From Qipengyuania sp. SS22 (GTDB lineage Bacteria; Pseudomonadota; Alphaproteobacteria; Sphingomonadales; Sphingomonadaceae), in contig NZ_CP107048.1 of the NCBI RefSeq assembly GCF_025736935.1, positions 1 through 64,000 of the forward strand: a stretch of DNA of 64,000 nt, read 5' to 3'. The position numbers and the translations under genes are program-made. The notes beneath the pieces were generated by a model, which was given only the letters and a program-made list of their open reading frames with translations, ran no database searches and was not told the DNA's origin. Positions 23,978-33,577 of the stretch are shown piece after piece (position 1 is the first letter of the stretch; each line of letters begins with the position of its first letter).

Positions 23978-24956
23978 GCGGCGTCCTCCGTCGCTTGCGA
24001 CAGCACCGCATGCAGGGTGCGCCGCGCCAGGGGGATCTTGAAGTCGTTCTCGCCATAGCCGCGCGCGCCTTCGAGAAGCACGTCGGCCGCGGCATCGAAC
24101 AGTTCGGTGGACGGGACTTGGCCGATTAGCGTCTCGGCAATCCGCTGATCGTGCCACGGTTTGTGCGCCAGCCCGCCAAAGGCGAGATCGGCGCGTGAAA
24201 TCTTGCCGTCCTTCACTTCGACCACCGCCGCAATCGACACCAGGGCGAAGGCATAGGACGAGCGTTCGCGCACCTTGCGGTAAAGCTGCGTCCCGCCCAC
24301 CGGGCGCGGAAGCGTAACCGCAGTGATCACTTCGCCGGGTTCGAGGACGTTCTCGATCCATGGCGTATCGCCGGGCAGGCAGTGGAAATCGCGCACCGGG
24401 ACCGTCCGTTCGGCATCTTCGCCGGTGGCAATATGGACCGTCGCATCGAGCGCGCTCAGCGCCACAGCCATGTCTCCGGGATAGGTGGCGATGCAGTCTT
24501 CACTGGTGCCGAGGATCGCATGCAGCTTGGCAATCCCGTCGATCGCGCCGCAGCCGCTACCGGGTTCGCGCTTGTTGCACGGCTGGTCGATATTCATGAA
24601 ATAGAAGCAGCGGGTGCGCTGGCACAGATTGCCGCCGGTCGTGGCCTTGTTGCGCAATTGCTGCGTCGCCCCGGCCAGGATCGCCCGCGCGAGCACGGGA
24701 TAGTCCGCGCGGACCCGCGGATGCACCGCGGTCGCGGTATTTGTCGCTAGCGCGCCGATGCGCAGACCGCCATCGTCGGTATCCTCGATTTCCGCAAAGC
24801 CCACCCGGTTGACATCGGCCAGCTGCCCCGGCGTTTCGACCTGCAGTTTCATCAGGTCGAGCAGATTGGTCCCGCCCGCGATTGCAGTGGTTTCGGGTTC
24901 GGCGAGCATCTGCGCCGCATCCGCCAGCGTCCGTGCGCGATTGTATTGGAAAGGCC

Positions 24957-24960
<4 letters not shown>
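23974..24960 (-). CDS. FAD-binding subunit with extra 4Fe-4S site (PaoB-like)
   Basis: A 328-residue FAD subunit of the molybdo-flavoenzyme. TAIAGGTNLLDLMK (residues 25-38) is the FAD pyrophosphate loop and QLRNKATTGGNLCQ the second FAD contact. Four cysteines at residues 113, 118, 128 and 137 form the insertion that binds an additional [4Fe-4S] cluster in PaoB and in 4-hydroxybenzoyl-CoA reductase beta subunits, and is absent from ordinary xanthine dehydrogenases. It passes electrons from the 2Fe-2S subunit to an acceptor. The ATG at 24960 overlaps the next gene's stop by four bases. Confidence 0.9.
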
Positions 24961-25463
<503 letters not shown>

Positions 25464-25542
25464 GGACGCCTCCTTTACCCGATTAACCCTTTCCGGGCTA
25501 AAGGTGTCCGCGTCTCTGAAAATATCCGGTCGGTGCTGCCGC

Positions 25543-28059
25543 CTACAGGTCGGGCAGCCGCTGGTCGGCAAAACCCCAGCCGTGCAGCGATTTCGACTGC
25601 GCGCGATCAAGCAGGGTCTTGGCATCGTCGATAGAATAGGGATGCGCATTGTCCATCCCTTTCAGCTCGTTCCACGCGAGCGGAATGGCGACCGGCGCGC
25701 CCGAGCGAGCGCGCGCCGAATAGGGCAGTACGGCAGTCGAGCCGCGCTGGTTGCGCAGCCAGTCGATGAAGATCCGTCCCTTGCGCTTGGCCTTGCTCAT
25801 GGTGGCGGTAAACCGGTCGGGCTCGGCCATGCTCAGCGCTTCGGCGAACCGGCGCGAGAAATCCTTGTGCTGGTTCCAGTCATGGCCGGGGGTCAGCGGC
25901 ACCACCACATGCACGCCCTTGCCGCCCGTCAGCATGGCAAAGCTGGTCAGCCCGAGATCGGCCAGCTGCGCGCGAATATCGCGCGCCGCCTGTTTGACCT
26001 CGTCGAACCCCAGCCCCTCGTCGGGATCGAGATCGAAGATCATCCGGTCGGGCCGTTCGACCGCATCCGAGCGCGCGCACCAGCCGTGGAACTCAATCGT
26101 ACCCATCTGCACGCATTGAAGCAGCCCGCGCGCCTCGTCGATGAACAGGTAATCCTCGTGCCCACCATCTTTCTCGCGGATCGGTACGTGGTGCACCGCA
26201 TCGCCGAAGCTGCCGCTGTCGTGCTTCTGGAAAAAGCACTTCTTCGCGCGGCCTGACGGGCAGCGCACCAGGCTGATGGGGCGCCGCGCGGCGAAGGGCA
26301 GCATGATCGGGGCGACCGCGTCGTAATAGTCCGCCAGCGCGCCCTTCGTCTGGCCGCTGTCGGGAAAAATCACCCGGTCGCGGCTGGAGATTTTCACCGC
26401 GTCACTGGTTTCGACCGGCTTGGCTGGTGCCTCGGGTTTGACGCTGCTCGCATCCTTGTCATCGCGCAGACCTAGGTAGCTGCCGTGGCGGACATTCCCG
26501 TCGGCGGTAAACTCGGCAAAGGCGATTTCCGCGACCAGCTTGGGCGTGACCCAGGTGACTCCGCGCGAGGATGCCCGATCAACCTCGGCGGGCGGGGTCT
26601 TGCGCTTCAGACGCTTCATCTTGCCAGCTAGATCGTCGAGATCGTCGGCGGAAAAGCCGGTGCCGACATTGCCCTTGTACACCAGGTCGCCGCCTTCATG
26701 CTGCGCCACCAGCAGCGAAGCGAACGGCCGCCCCTTCGCGCTCGACTTCTTCCATCCGATGATCACGAATTCCTGCCGCCGGGTGCATTTGACTTTCACC
26801 CAGGACTTGCTGCGGCGCCCCGCATACTTGCCATCGACCGTCTTTGAGATGATCCCTTCCTGCCCCGCACCGCACATCGTCCGGTAAAGCTTCTCGCCCG
26901 CGCCCAGCACATGTTCGGCGACATGGATCGGCGGATCGGCGGCGTCGAGCAGGGCTTCGAGACGTTCCTTGCGTTCGATATTGGGCAGACCGGTCAGATC
27001 CTCGCCATCGAGTTCGAGCAGGTCGAAGGCATAGAAGGCGAGCTTGTCCTCCTTGCCCTGCGATCCATGCCCGCGCTTAAGCACTTGTTGCAGGGTGGAG
27101 AAATCGGGATTGCCCTTGCTGTCGTAAGCGACGACTTCGCCGTCGATCAGGCACGAGGGCAGATCGAGCGCGGCAATCGCCTCGACCAACGGGCCGAACT
27201 TGTCGGTCCAGTCCTTGCCGTTGCGGGTGAACACGCGGACCGTATCGCGCTTGACCGCCACCAACGTGCGATAGCCGTCGAACTTGATCTCGTGCATCCA
27301 GCGATTGCCGGCGGGCACGTCGTCGACCAGAGTCGCGAGCTGCGGCTTGCGGTAATCGGGCAGCGGGGCAACCTTGCGGCGTTTGGATTTGGATTTGCCG
27401 ACATTGCGGGCGGAGGCCTTCTGCATTTGCGCAAGGAAAGCATCGTCCTTCTTCCCCGCCAGCGGATATTCGCCCTGCTTGTCGCTGGCGATTTCGGCCA
27501 TCGAACGTCCGGTCAGCACGCTGGTCAATTCGCGCTGGACCAGCCCATCGCCCGCTTCGGCATGGTCGTCCTGCAATTTGCGCAGCAGCCAGTTCTCGCG
27601 CTTCTCCCCGGGCTTCTGCTTGAGCCGGATCAGCAGCCATTCGCCCTTCATCCGTTCGCCTTCGAGACAGAAGTGCAGGTGCCCTTCGTCCAGATCGCTG
27701 GCGCTCTTGCCCTCGATCGGCTCCCACGTTCCGCGGTCCCACAGCATCACCGTACCGCCGCCATATTCGCCTTTGGGTATGACCCCTTCGAAATCGGCAT
27801 AGGACATCGGATGGTCTTCGGTCCGCACCGCCAGCCGCTTGATGTCGGGATCGGGGGATGGTCCCTTGGTCACTGCCCAGCTTTTCAGCACTCCGTCGAC
27901 TTCCAGCCGCAGGTCCCAGTGCAGCCGGGTCGCGTCATGCTTCTGGACGATGAAGCGATTGCCGGTCTCGCTGGCGAGCGGCTTGCCTGACGGTTCGGGC
28001 GTAAGCGAAAAATCGCGCTTGGCGTTGTATTCGGCGAGGGGGTCCTTGCGCGCGGCCAT
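25543..28059 (-). CDS. ligD: ATP-dependent DNA ligase D (NHEJ)
   Basis: An 838-residue multifunctional end-joining enzyme with three domains: a 3'-phosphoesterase (about residues 1-170), the ATP-dependent ligase (about 230-520) and a primase-type polymerase (about 555-838). KHDATRLHWDLRLE is the phosphoesterase signature. MHEIKFDGYR holds the nucleotidylated Lys (K259) with EGIISK downstream. The polymerase has DRMIFDLDPDEG, with the metal-binding acidic residues, and GGKGVHVVVP. The order PE-Lig-Pol is that of rhizobial and other proteobacterial LigD. The gene follows ku by three bases and is clearly co-transcribed. ATG at 28059. Confidence 0.95.
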   Translation of the reverse strand: MAARKDPLAEYNAKRDFSLTPEPSGKPLASETGNRFIVQKHDATRLHWDLRLEVDGVLKSWAVTKGPSPDPDIKRLAVRTEDHPMSYADFEGVIPKGEYGGGTVMLWDRGTWEPIEGKSASDLDEGHLHFCLEGERMKGEWLLIRLKQKPGEKRENWLLRKLQDDHAEAGDGLVQRELTSVLTGRSMAEIASDKQGEYPLAGKKDDAFLAQMQKASARNVGKSKSKRRKVAPLPDYRKPQLATLVDDVPAGNRWMHEIKFDGYRTLVAVKRDTVRVFTRNGKDWTDKFGPLVEAIAALDLPSCLIDGEVVAYDSKGNPDFSTLQQVLKRGHGSQGKEDKLAFYAFDLLELDGEDLTGLPNIERKERLEALLDAADPPIHVAEHVLGAGEKLYRTMCGAGQEGIISKTVDGKYAGRRSKSWVKVKCTRRQEFVIIGWKKSSAKGRPFASLLVAQHEGGDLVYKGNVGTGFSADDLDDLAGKMKRLKRKTPPAEVDRASSRGVTWVTPKLVAEIAFAEFTADGNVRHGSYLGLRDDKDASSVKPEAPAKPVETSDAVKISSRDRVIFPDSGQTKGALADYYDAVAPIMLPFAARRPISLVRCPSGRAKKCFFQKHDSGSFGDAVHHVPIREKDGGHEDYLFIDEARGLLQCVQMGTIEFHGWCARSDAVERPDRMIFDLDPDEGLGFDEVKQAARDIRAQLADLGLTSFAMLTGGKGVHVVVPLTPGHDWNQHKDFSRRFAEALSMAEPDRFTATMSKAKRKGRIFIDWLRNQRGSTAVLPYSARARSGAPVAIPLAWNELKGMDNAHPYSIDDAKTLLDRAQSKSLHGWGFADQRLPDL

Positions 28060-28062
28060 GGT

Positions 28063-28893
28063 CTAGGCGGACTTCTTGCCGCGCGATGTCTTCTTGGGCT
28101 TCTCCTCCCCAACCGACTTCTTCAGCGCCGCCATCAGATCGATGACGTTGGAGCCGCTGGCACTGTCGGGATCGTCGACATCCTCGATCACCGCGGTCTT
28201 GCTCTTCGACTTCGCCTTCTTGTCGATCAGCTTGCGCAGCGCCTGACCGTAGCGATCCTGAAACTCGCTCGCATCGAAGGGCGCGCTTTTCTGCTCGATC
28301 AGCGTGTTCGCCAGCTCGAGCAGTTCCTTCTTGGGCTTGGCATCGTCGATGTCGTCGAAGAACGACTGGCCTGCGCGCACTTCGTCGGCGTAGCGCAGCG
28401 TTTCCAGCAGCAGGCCCCGACCGCATGGCTTGATCGCGACCAGTTTCTCGCTGCCGCGCACCGACAGCTGGCCCAGCGCGACCTTCTTGGCCTTGCGCAG
28501 CGCTTCGCGCAGCACGATGAACGCTTCCTCGGCGAGCTCGTCCTGCGGCGCGACGTAATAGGGCTTTTCGAAATACAGCGGGTCGATTTCGCAGGCGTCG
28601 ACGAATTGCACCAGTTCCAGCGTCCGCTTGCTCTCGATCCTGACCGCGTCGATCTCGTCCTCGTCGAGCAGGACGTAATTGCCCTTCGAAACCTCGTAGC
28701 CCTTGATGATTTCGTCGCGGTCGACCGGTCCGATCCCCGGCACGACCTTCTCGTAGGAGATGCGCTTGCCGCTGGGTTCGTGGATCTGGTTGAAGCGGAT
28801 CTTCGCCCCCGACTTGGTCGCGGAATAGATTTCCACCGGGATCGAAACCAGCGCCAGCCTGATCTGTCCCTGCCAATACGCGCGTGCTGCCAT
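28063..28893 (-). CDS. ku: Ku DNA end-binding protein
   Basis: A 276-residue bacterial Ku that encircles broken DNA ends and recruits LigD. AYWQGQIRLALVSIPVEIYSA is the conserved N-terminus, followed by FNQIHEPSGKRISYEKV and YEVSKGNYVLLDEDE. The C-terminal extension is Lys-rich with a predicted disordered tail (KPKKTSRGKKS), typical of DNA-binding tails of this family. The ATG at 28893 has GAAGGGAAGG upstream. It forms a two-gene unit with ligD. The gap 28894-29123 has no gene I can support. Confidence 0.95.
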   Translation of the reverse strand: MAARAYWQGQIRLALVSIPVEIYSATKSGAKIRFNQIHEPSGKRISYEKVVPGIGPVDRDEIIKGYEVSKGNYVLLDEDEIDAVRIESKRTLELVQFVDACEIDPLYFEKPYYVAPQDELAEEAFIVLREALRKAKKVALGQLSVRGSEKLVAIKPCGRGLLLETLRYADEVRAGQSFFDDIDDAKPKKELLELANTLIEQKSAPFDASEFQDRYGQALRKLIDKKAKSKSKTAVIEDVDDPDSASGSNVIDLMAALKKSVGEEKPKKTSRGKKSA

Positions 28894-29123
28894 GTGCCTT
28901 CCCTTCAGGCGAAACAGCGTTCCGGGCGCATATGCGTTCCTGCGCGCGTGGACGGCGGCGCGTCCGGCGCCCCACTCCCTTGCAGGGCGGGAGCCCCTCA
29001 GTCCTGTATTGACCAAATACCGGGGATCGTGGCAAGCGGCCCGCGCATTACAGGCAGCGCGAGCGAGCCGACCGACAACCCTCGTGGTGGCCAGCTCGAT
29101 TTCTCCGCGATTGCCAGTGCCTT

Positions 29124-29197
29124 GCGGGTGTAGCTCAATGGTAGAGCAGCAGCTTCCCAAGCTGACGACGAGGGTTCGATTCCCTTCACCCGCTCCA
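29124..29197 (+). tRNA. tRNA-Gly (anticodon CCC)
   Basis: A 74-base cloverleaf. The acceptor stem is GCGGGTG paired with CACCCGC. A D-arm GCTC-AATGGTA-GAGC, anticodon loop TTCCCAA (anticodon CCC) and T-loop TTCGATT follow. A 3' CCA is encoded. It reads GGG codons. The first base pair of the anticodon stem is a G-A mismatch, which would be unusual. Confidence 0.93.
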
Positions 29198-29210
29198 GCC
29201 CTTCCGCCGG

Positions 29211-29267
29211 CGCGACTATGCGGACTCGGCGCGACTATGCGGACTCGGCGCGACTATGCGGACTCGG
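29211..29267. repeat. Three tandem 19-base repeats
   Basis: The unit cgcgactatgcggactcgg occurs three times without a gap or mismatch (29211-29229, 29230-29248, 29249-29267), between the tRNA-Gly and the end of the cysteine desulfhydrase-like gene. It looks like a minisatellite (slippage) or decayed insertion-junction repeat; no open frame spans it. Confidence 0.9.
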
Positions 29268-29273
29268 CGCTGG

Positions 29274-30347
29274 TTAGCCGGCGGCGAAGGTGCCGGTGTC
29301 GAAGAAATGCGCGATTTTCCTGCGTTCGCGCGCGATATCGAAGCCCTTCTGCGCCAGCCAGCCATCATCGAAGATCGTATCGGCATAGCGCGCGCCGTCG
29401 TCGCACAGGATCGAGACGATCGACCCCTTAATCCCGCGCGCGGCCATCTCGGAGGCGAGCGTCGCGCAGGCCCAGACATTGGTCCCGGTCGAGCCGCCGC
29501 AGCGCCGGCCGAGCCGTTCGCTCACCTCGTGCGTGGCGGCGATCGAACAGGCATCGGTGATGGTTTCCATCCGGTCGACCACATCGGGCAGGAAGCTCGG
29601 TTCGACCCGCTGCCTGCCGATCCCCTCGATACAGCCTGAAGGATGCTCGACCCGCTCGATCGAGCGATCCGCCCAATGGCGGTGGAATACCGAGCCCTCG
29701 GGGTCGGCGACGCAAATCCGCGTGGCATGGCGGTTGTAGCGCGCGAAGCGGCCGATCGTGGCCGAGGTCCCGCCGGTGCCCGCGCCGCAGACGATCCATT
29801 GCGGGACCGGATACGGTTCATACGCCATCTGCGCGAAGATCGATTCGGCGATATTGTTGTTGGCGCGCCAGTCGGTCGCGCGCTCGGCATAGGTGAACTG
29901 GTCGATGTAATGCCCGCCCAGATCGGCCGCGAGCGATTGCGCCGCGCCGTACATTTCCGCCGGATGGTCGACGTAATGGCATTCGCCGCCGTAGAAGGCG
30001 ATCGCGTCGATCTTCGCCTGCGCAGTAGAGCGGGGGACGACGGCAATGAAACGCAGGCCGAGCATCCGCGCGAAATAGGCCTCGGACACGGCGGTCGAGC
30101 CGCTTGAAGCCTCGATCACCGGCGTGCCGTCGCAGATCCAGCCATTGCACAGGCCGTAGAGAAACAATGAGCGGGCAAGCCGGTGCTTGAGGCTGCCCGT
30201 GGGATGGCTCGATTCGTCTTTCAGATAGATCGCGACGTCGGGCAGCGCGGGGACGGGCAGGGGGATCAGGTGGGTGTCGGCCGAGCGGTTGAAATCCGCT
30301 TCGATCCGTCCGATCGCCCAGCTTGCCCATTCGCGCTTCGTCATCAT
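29274..30347 (-). CDS. PLP-dependent cysteine synthase family protein, Cds1-like cysteine desulfhydrase
   Basis: A 357-residue PLP enzyme of the beta-family. RSADTHLIPLPVPALPD near the start, KDESSHPTGSLKHRLARSLF (the Lys of SLKHR binds PLP) and EASSGSTAVSEAYFARMLG match the mycobacterial cysteine desulfhydrase Cds1 closely. The glycine-rich GAGTGGTSATIGR is the phosphate loop. Cds1-type enzymes release H2S, pyruvate and ammonia from cysteine, and this is the best guess here. The start is the ATG at 30347, though an adjacent ATG at 30344 is equally plausible. It stands alone between the tandem repeats and the SDR gene. Confidence 0.88.
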   Translation of the reverse strand: MMTKREWASWAIGRIEADFNRSADTHLIPLPVPALPDVAIYLKDESSHPTGSLKHRLARSLFLYGLCNGWICDGTPVIEASSGSTAVSEAYFARMLGLRFIAVVPRSTAQAKIDAIAFYGGECHYVDHPAEMYGAAQSLAADLGGHYIDQFTYAERATDWRANNNIAESIFAQMAYEPYPVPQWIVCGAGTGGTSATIGRFARYNRHATRICVADPEGSVFHRHWADRSIERVEHPSGCIEGIGRQRVEPSFLPDVVDRMETITDACSIAATHEVSERLGRRCGGSTGTNVWACATLASEMAARGIKGSIVSILCDDGARYADTIFDDGWLAQKGFDIARERRKIAHFFDTGTFAAG

Positions 30348-30412
30348 GGGGCCCTTCTATCGCACAGACGGGGGAGGGGAAGCCCCGTGGGCGAGGCTAT
30401 CCTCCGAACACG

Positions 30413-31207
30413 CTATCTCGGCGGCATGCGGATTGCGCCGTCGAGCCGGAACTGGTGCGCGTTGATATAGCTGTTGCGCGCAATCTCGCAGATGAGGGAG
30501 GCGAATTCCTCCGGATGGCCGAGCCGCTTGGGGAAGGGTACGCTGGCATTGAGCTGGTCCCACATCTGCGGGTTGCGGTCCTTCATGCCGAGCATCAGCG
30601 GCGTTGCGAAAATGCCGGGCATGACCGAGTTTACGCGAATGCCGAGGTCCATCAGATCGCGCGCCATCGGCAGGACGAGGCCGTTTACCCCGGCTTTGCA
30701 ACTGCCATAGATGACCTGGCCGATTTGCCCGTCCTGCGCGGCGACGCTGGCAGTCAGCGTGATGCAGCCGCGCTCGCCATCCTCGTTCAGCGGTTCCGCA
30801 TTGGCCATGCCCAGCGCCGAGAGGCTGGCGATCCGGTAGGACGAAACGAGGATGCCCTCCGCTCCGAATGCGTAATCCTCGGTCGACAGCCGTTTGTAGC
30901 CGCCGCTTGCCTTGTCCCAGCCGAGCGTCTTGCCGCGGCGGCTGGTCATTGCACAATGGACTGTTACGCGCTCCTGGCCATGCGCGCCGCGCGCCTTGGC
31001 GAAACCGTCGATGACCGCTTGTTCGTCGGTGATATCGACATGCGCGAAGGTGCCGCCGATGGCCCTGGCATGCGCTTCGCCGGCTTCGTCATTCACGTCG
31101 AAGATCGTCACCTTGAGCCCCGCATCGGCCAGCGCCTGCGCGCTCGCCTTGCCCAGACCCGATGCCCCGCCGGTGACGACGGCAGCCATGCCCTGTTCCA
31201 GTTTCAC
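30413..31207 (-). CDS. SDR family oxidoreductase, 3-hydroxyacyl-CoA dehydrogenase type II-like
   Basis: A 264-residue short-chain dehydrogenase. MAAVVTGGASGLGKASAQAL is the NAD-binding loop, VDITDE the adenine contact, and the catalytic dyad is Y-x3-K in VIYGSCKAGV. The pattern of the first 50 residues resembles the 17-beta-HSD10/type II 3-hydroxyacyl-CoA dehydrogenase group, which acts in isoleucine and fatty acid breakdown. That substrate is inferred. The ATG at 31207 faces the GDT1-like gene at 31287 across a 79-base divergent gap. Confidence 0.85.
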   Translation of the reverse strand: MKLEQGMAAVVTGGASGLGKASAQALADAGLKVTIFDVNDEAGEAHARAIGGTFAHVDITDEQAVIDGFAKARGAHGQERVTVHCAMTSRRGKTLGWDKASGGYKRLSTEDYAFGAEGILVSSYRIASLSALGMANAEPLNEDGERGCITLTASVAAQDGQIGQVIYGSCKAGVNGLVLPMARDLMDLGIRVNSVMPGIFATPLMLGMKDRNPQMWDQLNASVPFPKRLGHPEEFASLICEIARNSYINAHQFRLDGAIRMPPR

Positions 31208-31286
31208 TCTTGCTCTCCCCTCTATGTTTCCCTTGCGCCCGTGCTATCGCAAGCGGCCGGGTAGAGGAAGGGGAGCCGAGACTGCC

Positions 31287-31850
31287 ATGACATCGCTGCT
31301 GTTTGCCATGGTCGCCAGCTTCCTGACCGCGACGGGAGCGCGCGACCAATTGCTCGTCGCGCGGCTGGCGGGCGTGCTGGGCGCGTCCACCCCATTGCTC
31401 GTCGTGGCGCTGGCCAGTTCGGCCGTCACTGCGGGTATCGCGGCATGGGCGGGGGCCTGGCTGGCCGAGACCATGTCGGAAGATGCGGCGACCATGTTCG
31501 TCGCCATCGCCCTGCTGCTCGCGGCGGCCGAATGCGCGTGGCCCAATCGCGAAAAGACGCCGAGGGAACCGACCCGCTCGCTCGGCGCGATCGCGATCGT
31601 GCTCTTCGCGCGGCAATTGACCGATGCCTCGCGTTTCCTTGTCGCGGCTTTCGCGGTGGTCTTCGCCTACTGGCCGCTCGCGGGGCTGGGCGGGGCGCTG
31701 GGCGGCGGCGGCGCAGTGGCGGTGGGCTGGACGCTCGGATTGGCGCTGGAGGAAAGGCTCCCGCTGCGCGCAATCAGGATCGCGCTGGCGTTGATCCTGT
31801 TTATCCTTGCCGCAGTTACGGGACTGAGCGCACGCGGCATTATCGGATAA
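31287..31850 (+). CDS. Degenerate TMEM165/GDT1 (UPF0016)-like membrane protein
   Basis: A 187-residue hydrophobic protein with about six membrane spans in two inverted-looking halves. Each half starts at a position where cation-transporting UPF0016 proteins have ExGDK[TS]. Here these read TATGARDQL (residues about 12-20) and RQLTDASRF (second half). Thus the glutamate and glycine-aspartate ligands that would bind Mn2+/Ca2+ are missing in both repeats. It is likely membrane-embedded, but cation transport by the usual mechanism is doubtful. The family assignment is from layout only. ATG at 31287; stop 92 bases before dps. Confidence 0.6.
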   Translation: MTSLLFAMVASFLTATGARDQLLVARLAGVLGASTPLLVVALASSAVTAGIAAWAGAWLAETMSEDAATMFVAIALLLAAAECAWPNREKTPREPTRSLGAIAIVLFARQLTDASRFLVAAFAVVFAYWPLAGLGGALGGGGAVAVGWTLGLALEERLPLRAIRIALALILFILAAVTGLSARGIIG

Positions 31851-31942
31851 ACCGATCACTGAGACCGCCCATAATCGAGAAACCCAAGCCGAAGTTTCGC
31901 GTTAGTCTGGTGAATTCCATATTTACGAAGGGGCAAATCATA

Positions 31943-32404
31943 ATGGCAGAAGTTGGCGATAATTCGAAAGCCGGTCTCGTGAGCGCGCTCAATGGCGCGC
32001 TGGCCGATACCGTGGCACTCTATTTCAAGACCAAGAACTTCCACTGGCATGTGGCAGGGCCGCGTTTTCGCGACCTTCACGTCCTGTTCGACGAACAGGC
32101 TGCCCAGCTGGTCGGCACGGTCGACGATCTCGGCGAGCGCGTGCGCAAGAACGACGAATACACGCTCACCTCGATCGGCAGTGTGACGAAGAACACCCGG
32201 ATCAAGGATCAGGACGATGTCACGCTCTCGGCCGACGCGATGGTCAAGGAACTGCGCGATGACAACAAGACGCTCCACAAGCGCCTCGGCGAAGTGAAGG
32301 AGGCGGCCGAAGAAGCGGGCGATAACGCCACCAGCGGCGTGGTCGACGACTGGATCGACGAATGCGAGGAGCGCATCTGGTTCCTCAACCAGACCAGTAA
32401 GTAG
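31943..32404 (+). CDS. dps: Dps-family DNA-protecting ferritin
   Basis: A 153-residue Dps protein that oxidises and stores iron and protects DNA in starvation and oxidative stress. The ferroxidase motif FHWHVAGPRFRDLHVLFDEQ (His, His, Asp, Glu) is complete. A helical bundle is predicted across the sequence and the C-terminus ends WFLNQTSK. A short polar N-terminus without extra Lys suggests weak direct DNA binding. The ATG at 31943 has GAAGGGG eleven bases upstream. A hairpin at 32430-32459 probably ends its transcript. Confidence 0.93.
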   Translation: MAEVGDNSKAGLVSALNGALADTVALYFKTKNFHWHVAGPRFRDLHVLFDEQAAQLVGTVDDLGERVRKNDEYTLTSIGSVTKNTRIKDQDDVTLSADAMVKELRDDNKTLHKRLGEVKEAAEEAGDNATSGVVDDWIDECEERIWFLNQTSK

Positions 32405-32429
32405 GCAACCCGCACCATACAGGTACACT

Positions 32430-32459
32430 GGCCGCCTTTCCCCTTGGGGAAGGGCGGCC
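32430..32459 (+). terminator. Transcription terminator hairpin after dps
   Basis: A near-perfect inverted repeat of 14 base pairs with one G-U pair (GGCCGCCTTTCCCC ... GGGGAAGGGCGGCC), 25 bases beyond the dps stop. It is followed by TTGGTG rather than a long T-run. It lies 18 bases before the 6-phosphogluconolactonase start. Confidence 0.7.
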
Positions 32460-32477
32460 TTGGTGTATCAGGGATGC

Positions 32478-33098
32478 ATGGAAAATGTGACCATCGTCGA
32501 GGGCTGCAATGATGCGGCCATAGCCGACTGGCTGGCAACACGGCTGGGCGAGGCGCTGAGCGCGAGCGCCGGACCGGTAACGATCACCGTGCCGGGCGGT
32601 TCGACCCCGTTCCCGATTATCGAAGCGTTGCTGACGCACGATCTCGACTGGACCCGGCTGGTCGTCTGGCCAGGCGACGACCGGGTGGTGCCCGAAGATC
32701 ATGCTGCATCGAACACCGGCCGGTTGCGCGACCTCTTCGAACCTGCGGGGGCCGAAGTGGTCACGCTGACCGAAATGGAAGCGGTGCCGCCGTTCGCGCT
32801 GGCCTGGCTCGGCATGGGCACCGACGGCCATATCGCCTCGCTCTTCCCCAATACCGATCCGCAGGTCGACGATCCGCGCCGGATCGTGCGCCTGACCCCC
32901 GATCCGCTGCCACCCGAGGCGCCCTTCGACCGGATCAGCCTGACCATGCCTGCGCTGCTCGACAGCGCGGCATTGCTGTTCGTCATCCGCGGTGACCGAA
33001 AGCGTGCCATTTTCGAACAAGCCCTTGTGGGCAAACATGATTTCCCGGTTGCGCGTCTGCTGGGCGCAGCTAAACAGCCGGTCACATGCTTCACCTGA
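32478..33098 (+). CDS. pgl: 6-phosphogluconolactonase
   Basis: A 206-residue hydrolase of 6-phosphogluconolactone in the oxidative pentose phosphate / Entner-Doudoroff pathway. TITVPGGSTPFPIIEAL is the phosphate-binding PGGSTP loop, VWPGDDRVVPEDHAASN the WxxxDER-like region and LGMGTDGHIASLFPNT the GxGxDGHIASLFPG motif with the catalytic residues. At 206 residues it is slightly short. The ATG at 32478 has AGGG upstream; an upstream start is less likely. Overlaps the Nudix gene by 13 bases. No zwf/edd is seen adjacent. Confidence 0.9.
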   Translation: MENVTIVEGCNDAAIADWLATRLGEALSASAGPVTITVPGGSTPFPIIEALLTHDLDWTRLVVWPGDDRVVPEDHAASNTGRLRDLFEPAGAEVVTLTEMEAVPPFALAWLGMGTDGHIASLFPNTDPQVDDPRRIVRLTPDPLPPEAPFDRISLTMPALLDSAALLFVIRGDRKRAIFEQALVGKHDFPVARLLGAAKQPVTCFT

Positions 33099-33556
33099 TA
33101 CCCAAGCCGCTGCATCGGTTGGTACTCCGTCTGGCCCACCGATTGCGCCATCACTGGCGCAAGGCCAGCGGCCGGACGGGTGCGGGGGTGAGCGTGATCG
33201 CGCGCGACCTCGGCGGTCAGATTTTGCTGGTGCGTCACAGCTACGGTCCGCCGGGCTGGTTCCTGCCCGGCGGCGGGATCGGGCGCCGCGAAACTCCCGA
33301 ACAGGCCGCCCATCGCGAAATCCGCGAGGAAATCAGTTGCACCGTCGAAGGGCTGAAACTGCTGGGGGTGATCGAGGAAGAACTCTCGGGCGCTCCGCAG
33401 AGCGCACATATCTTTGCCGGTGTGGTCGATGCGATGCCGCGGGTGGACGGGCGCGAAGTGGTGGAAGCGCGGTTTTTCCCGATCCATTCGCTGCCCGAAC
33501 CGCTCAGCGCGCGCACCGCGGCGCGGCTTGCACTGTGGCAGAACCGCAAGAACTGA
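33086..33556 (+). CDS. Nudix hydrolase
   Basis: A 156-residue Nudix-fold enzyme that cleaves a nucleoside diphosphate linked to another group X. The Nudix box is GGGIGRRETPEQAAHREIREE, with all metal-ligand glutamates of REIREE present; the usual Gly after EE is replaced by Ser (EEISC). It is preceded by LVRHSYGPPGWFLPGG, as in many ADP-sugar/mutT-like enzymes. Substrate unknown. The ATG at 33086 overlaps the pgl stop region by 13 bases, suggesting co-transcription. Confidence 0.88.
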   Translation: MLHLIPKPLHRLVLRLAHRLRHHWRKASGRTGAGVSVIARDLGGQILLVRHSYGPPGWFLPGGGIGRRETPEQAAHREIREEISCTVEGLKLLGVIEEELSGAPQSAHIFAGVVDAMPRVDGREVVEARFFPIHSLPEPLSARTAARLALWQNRKN

Positions 33557-33577
33557 CCTGCGGATTCGGCTCGGGTC

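Noticed and set aside
21629..24058. 809-codon plus-strand frame opposite the molybdenum subunit
   Set aside because: High-GC third-position artefact; the opposite strand carries all molybdopterin signatures.
29124..30347. Genomic island at tRNA-Gly
   Set aside because: No integrase and no direct repeat of the tRNA 3' end were found; flanking genes look native.
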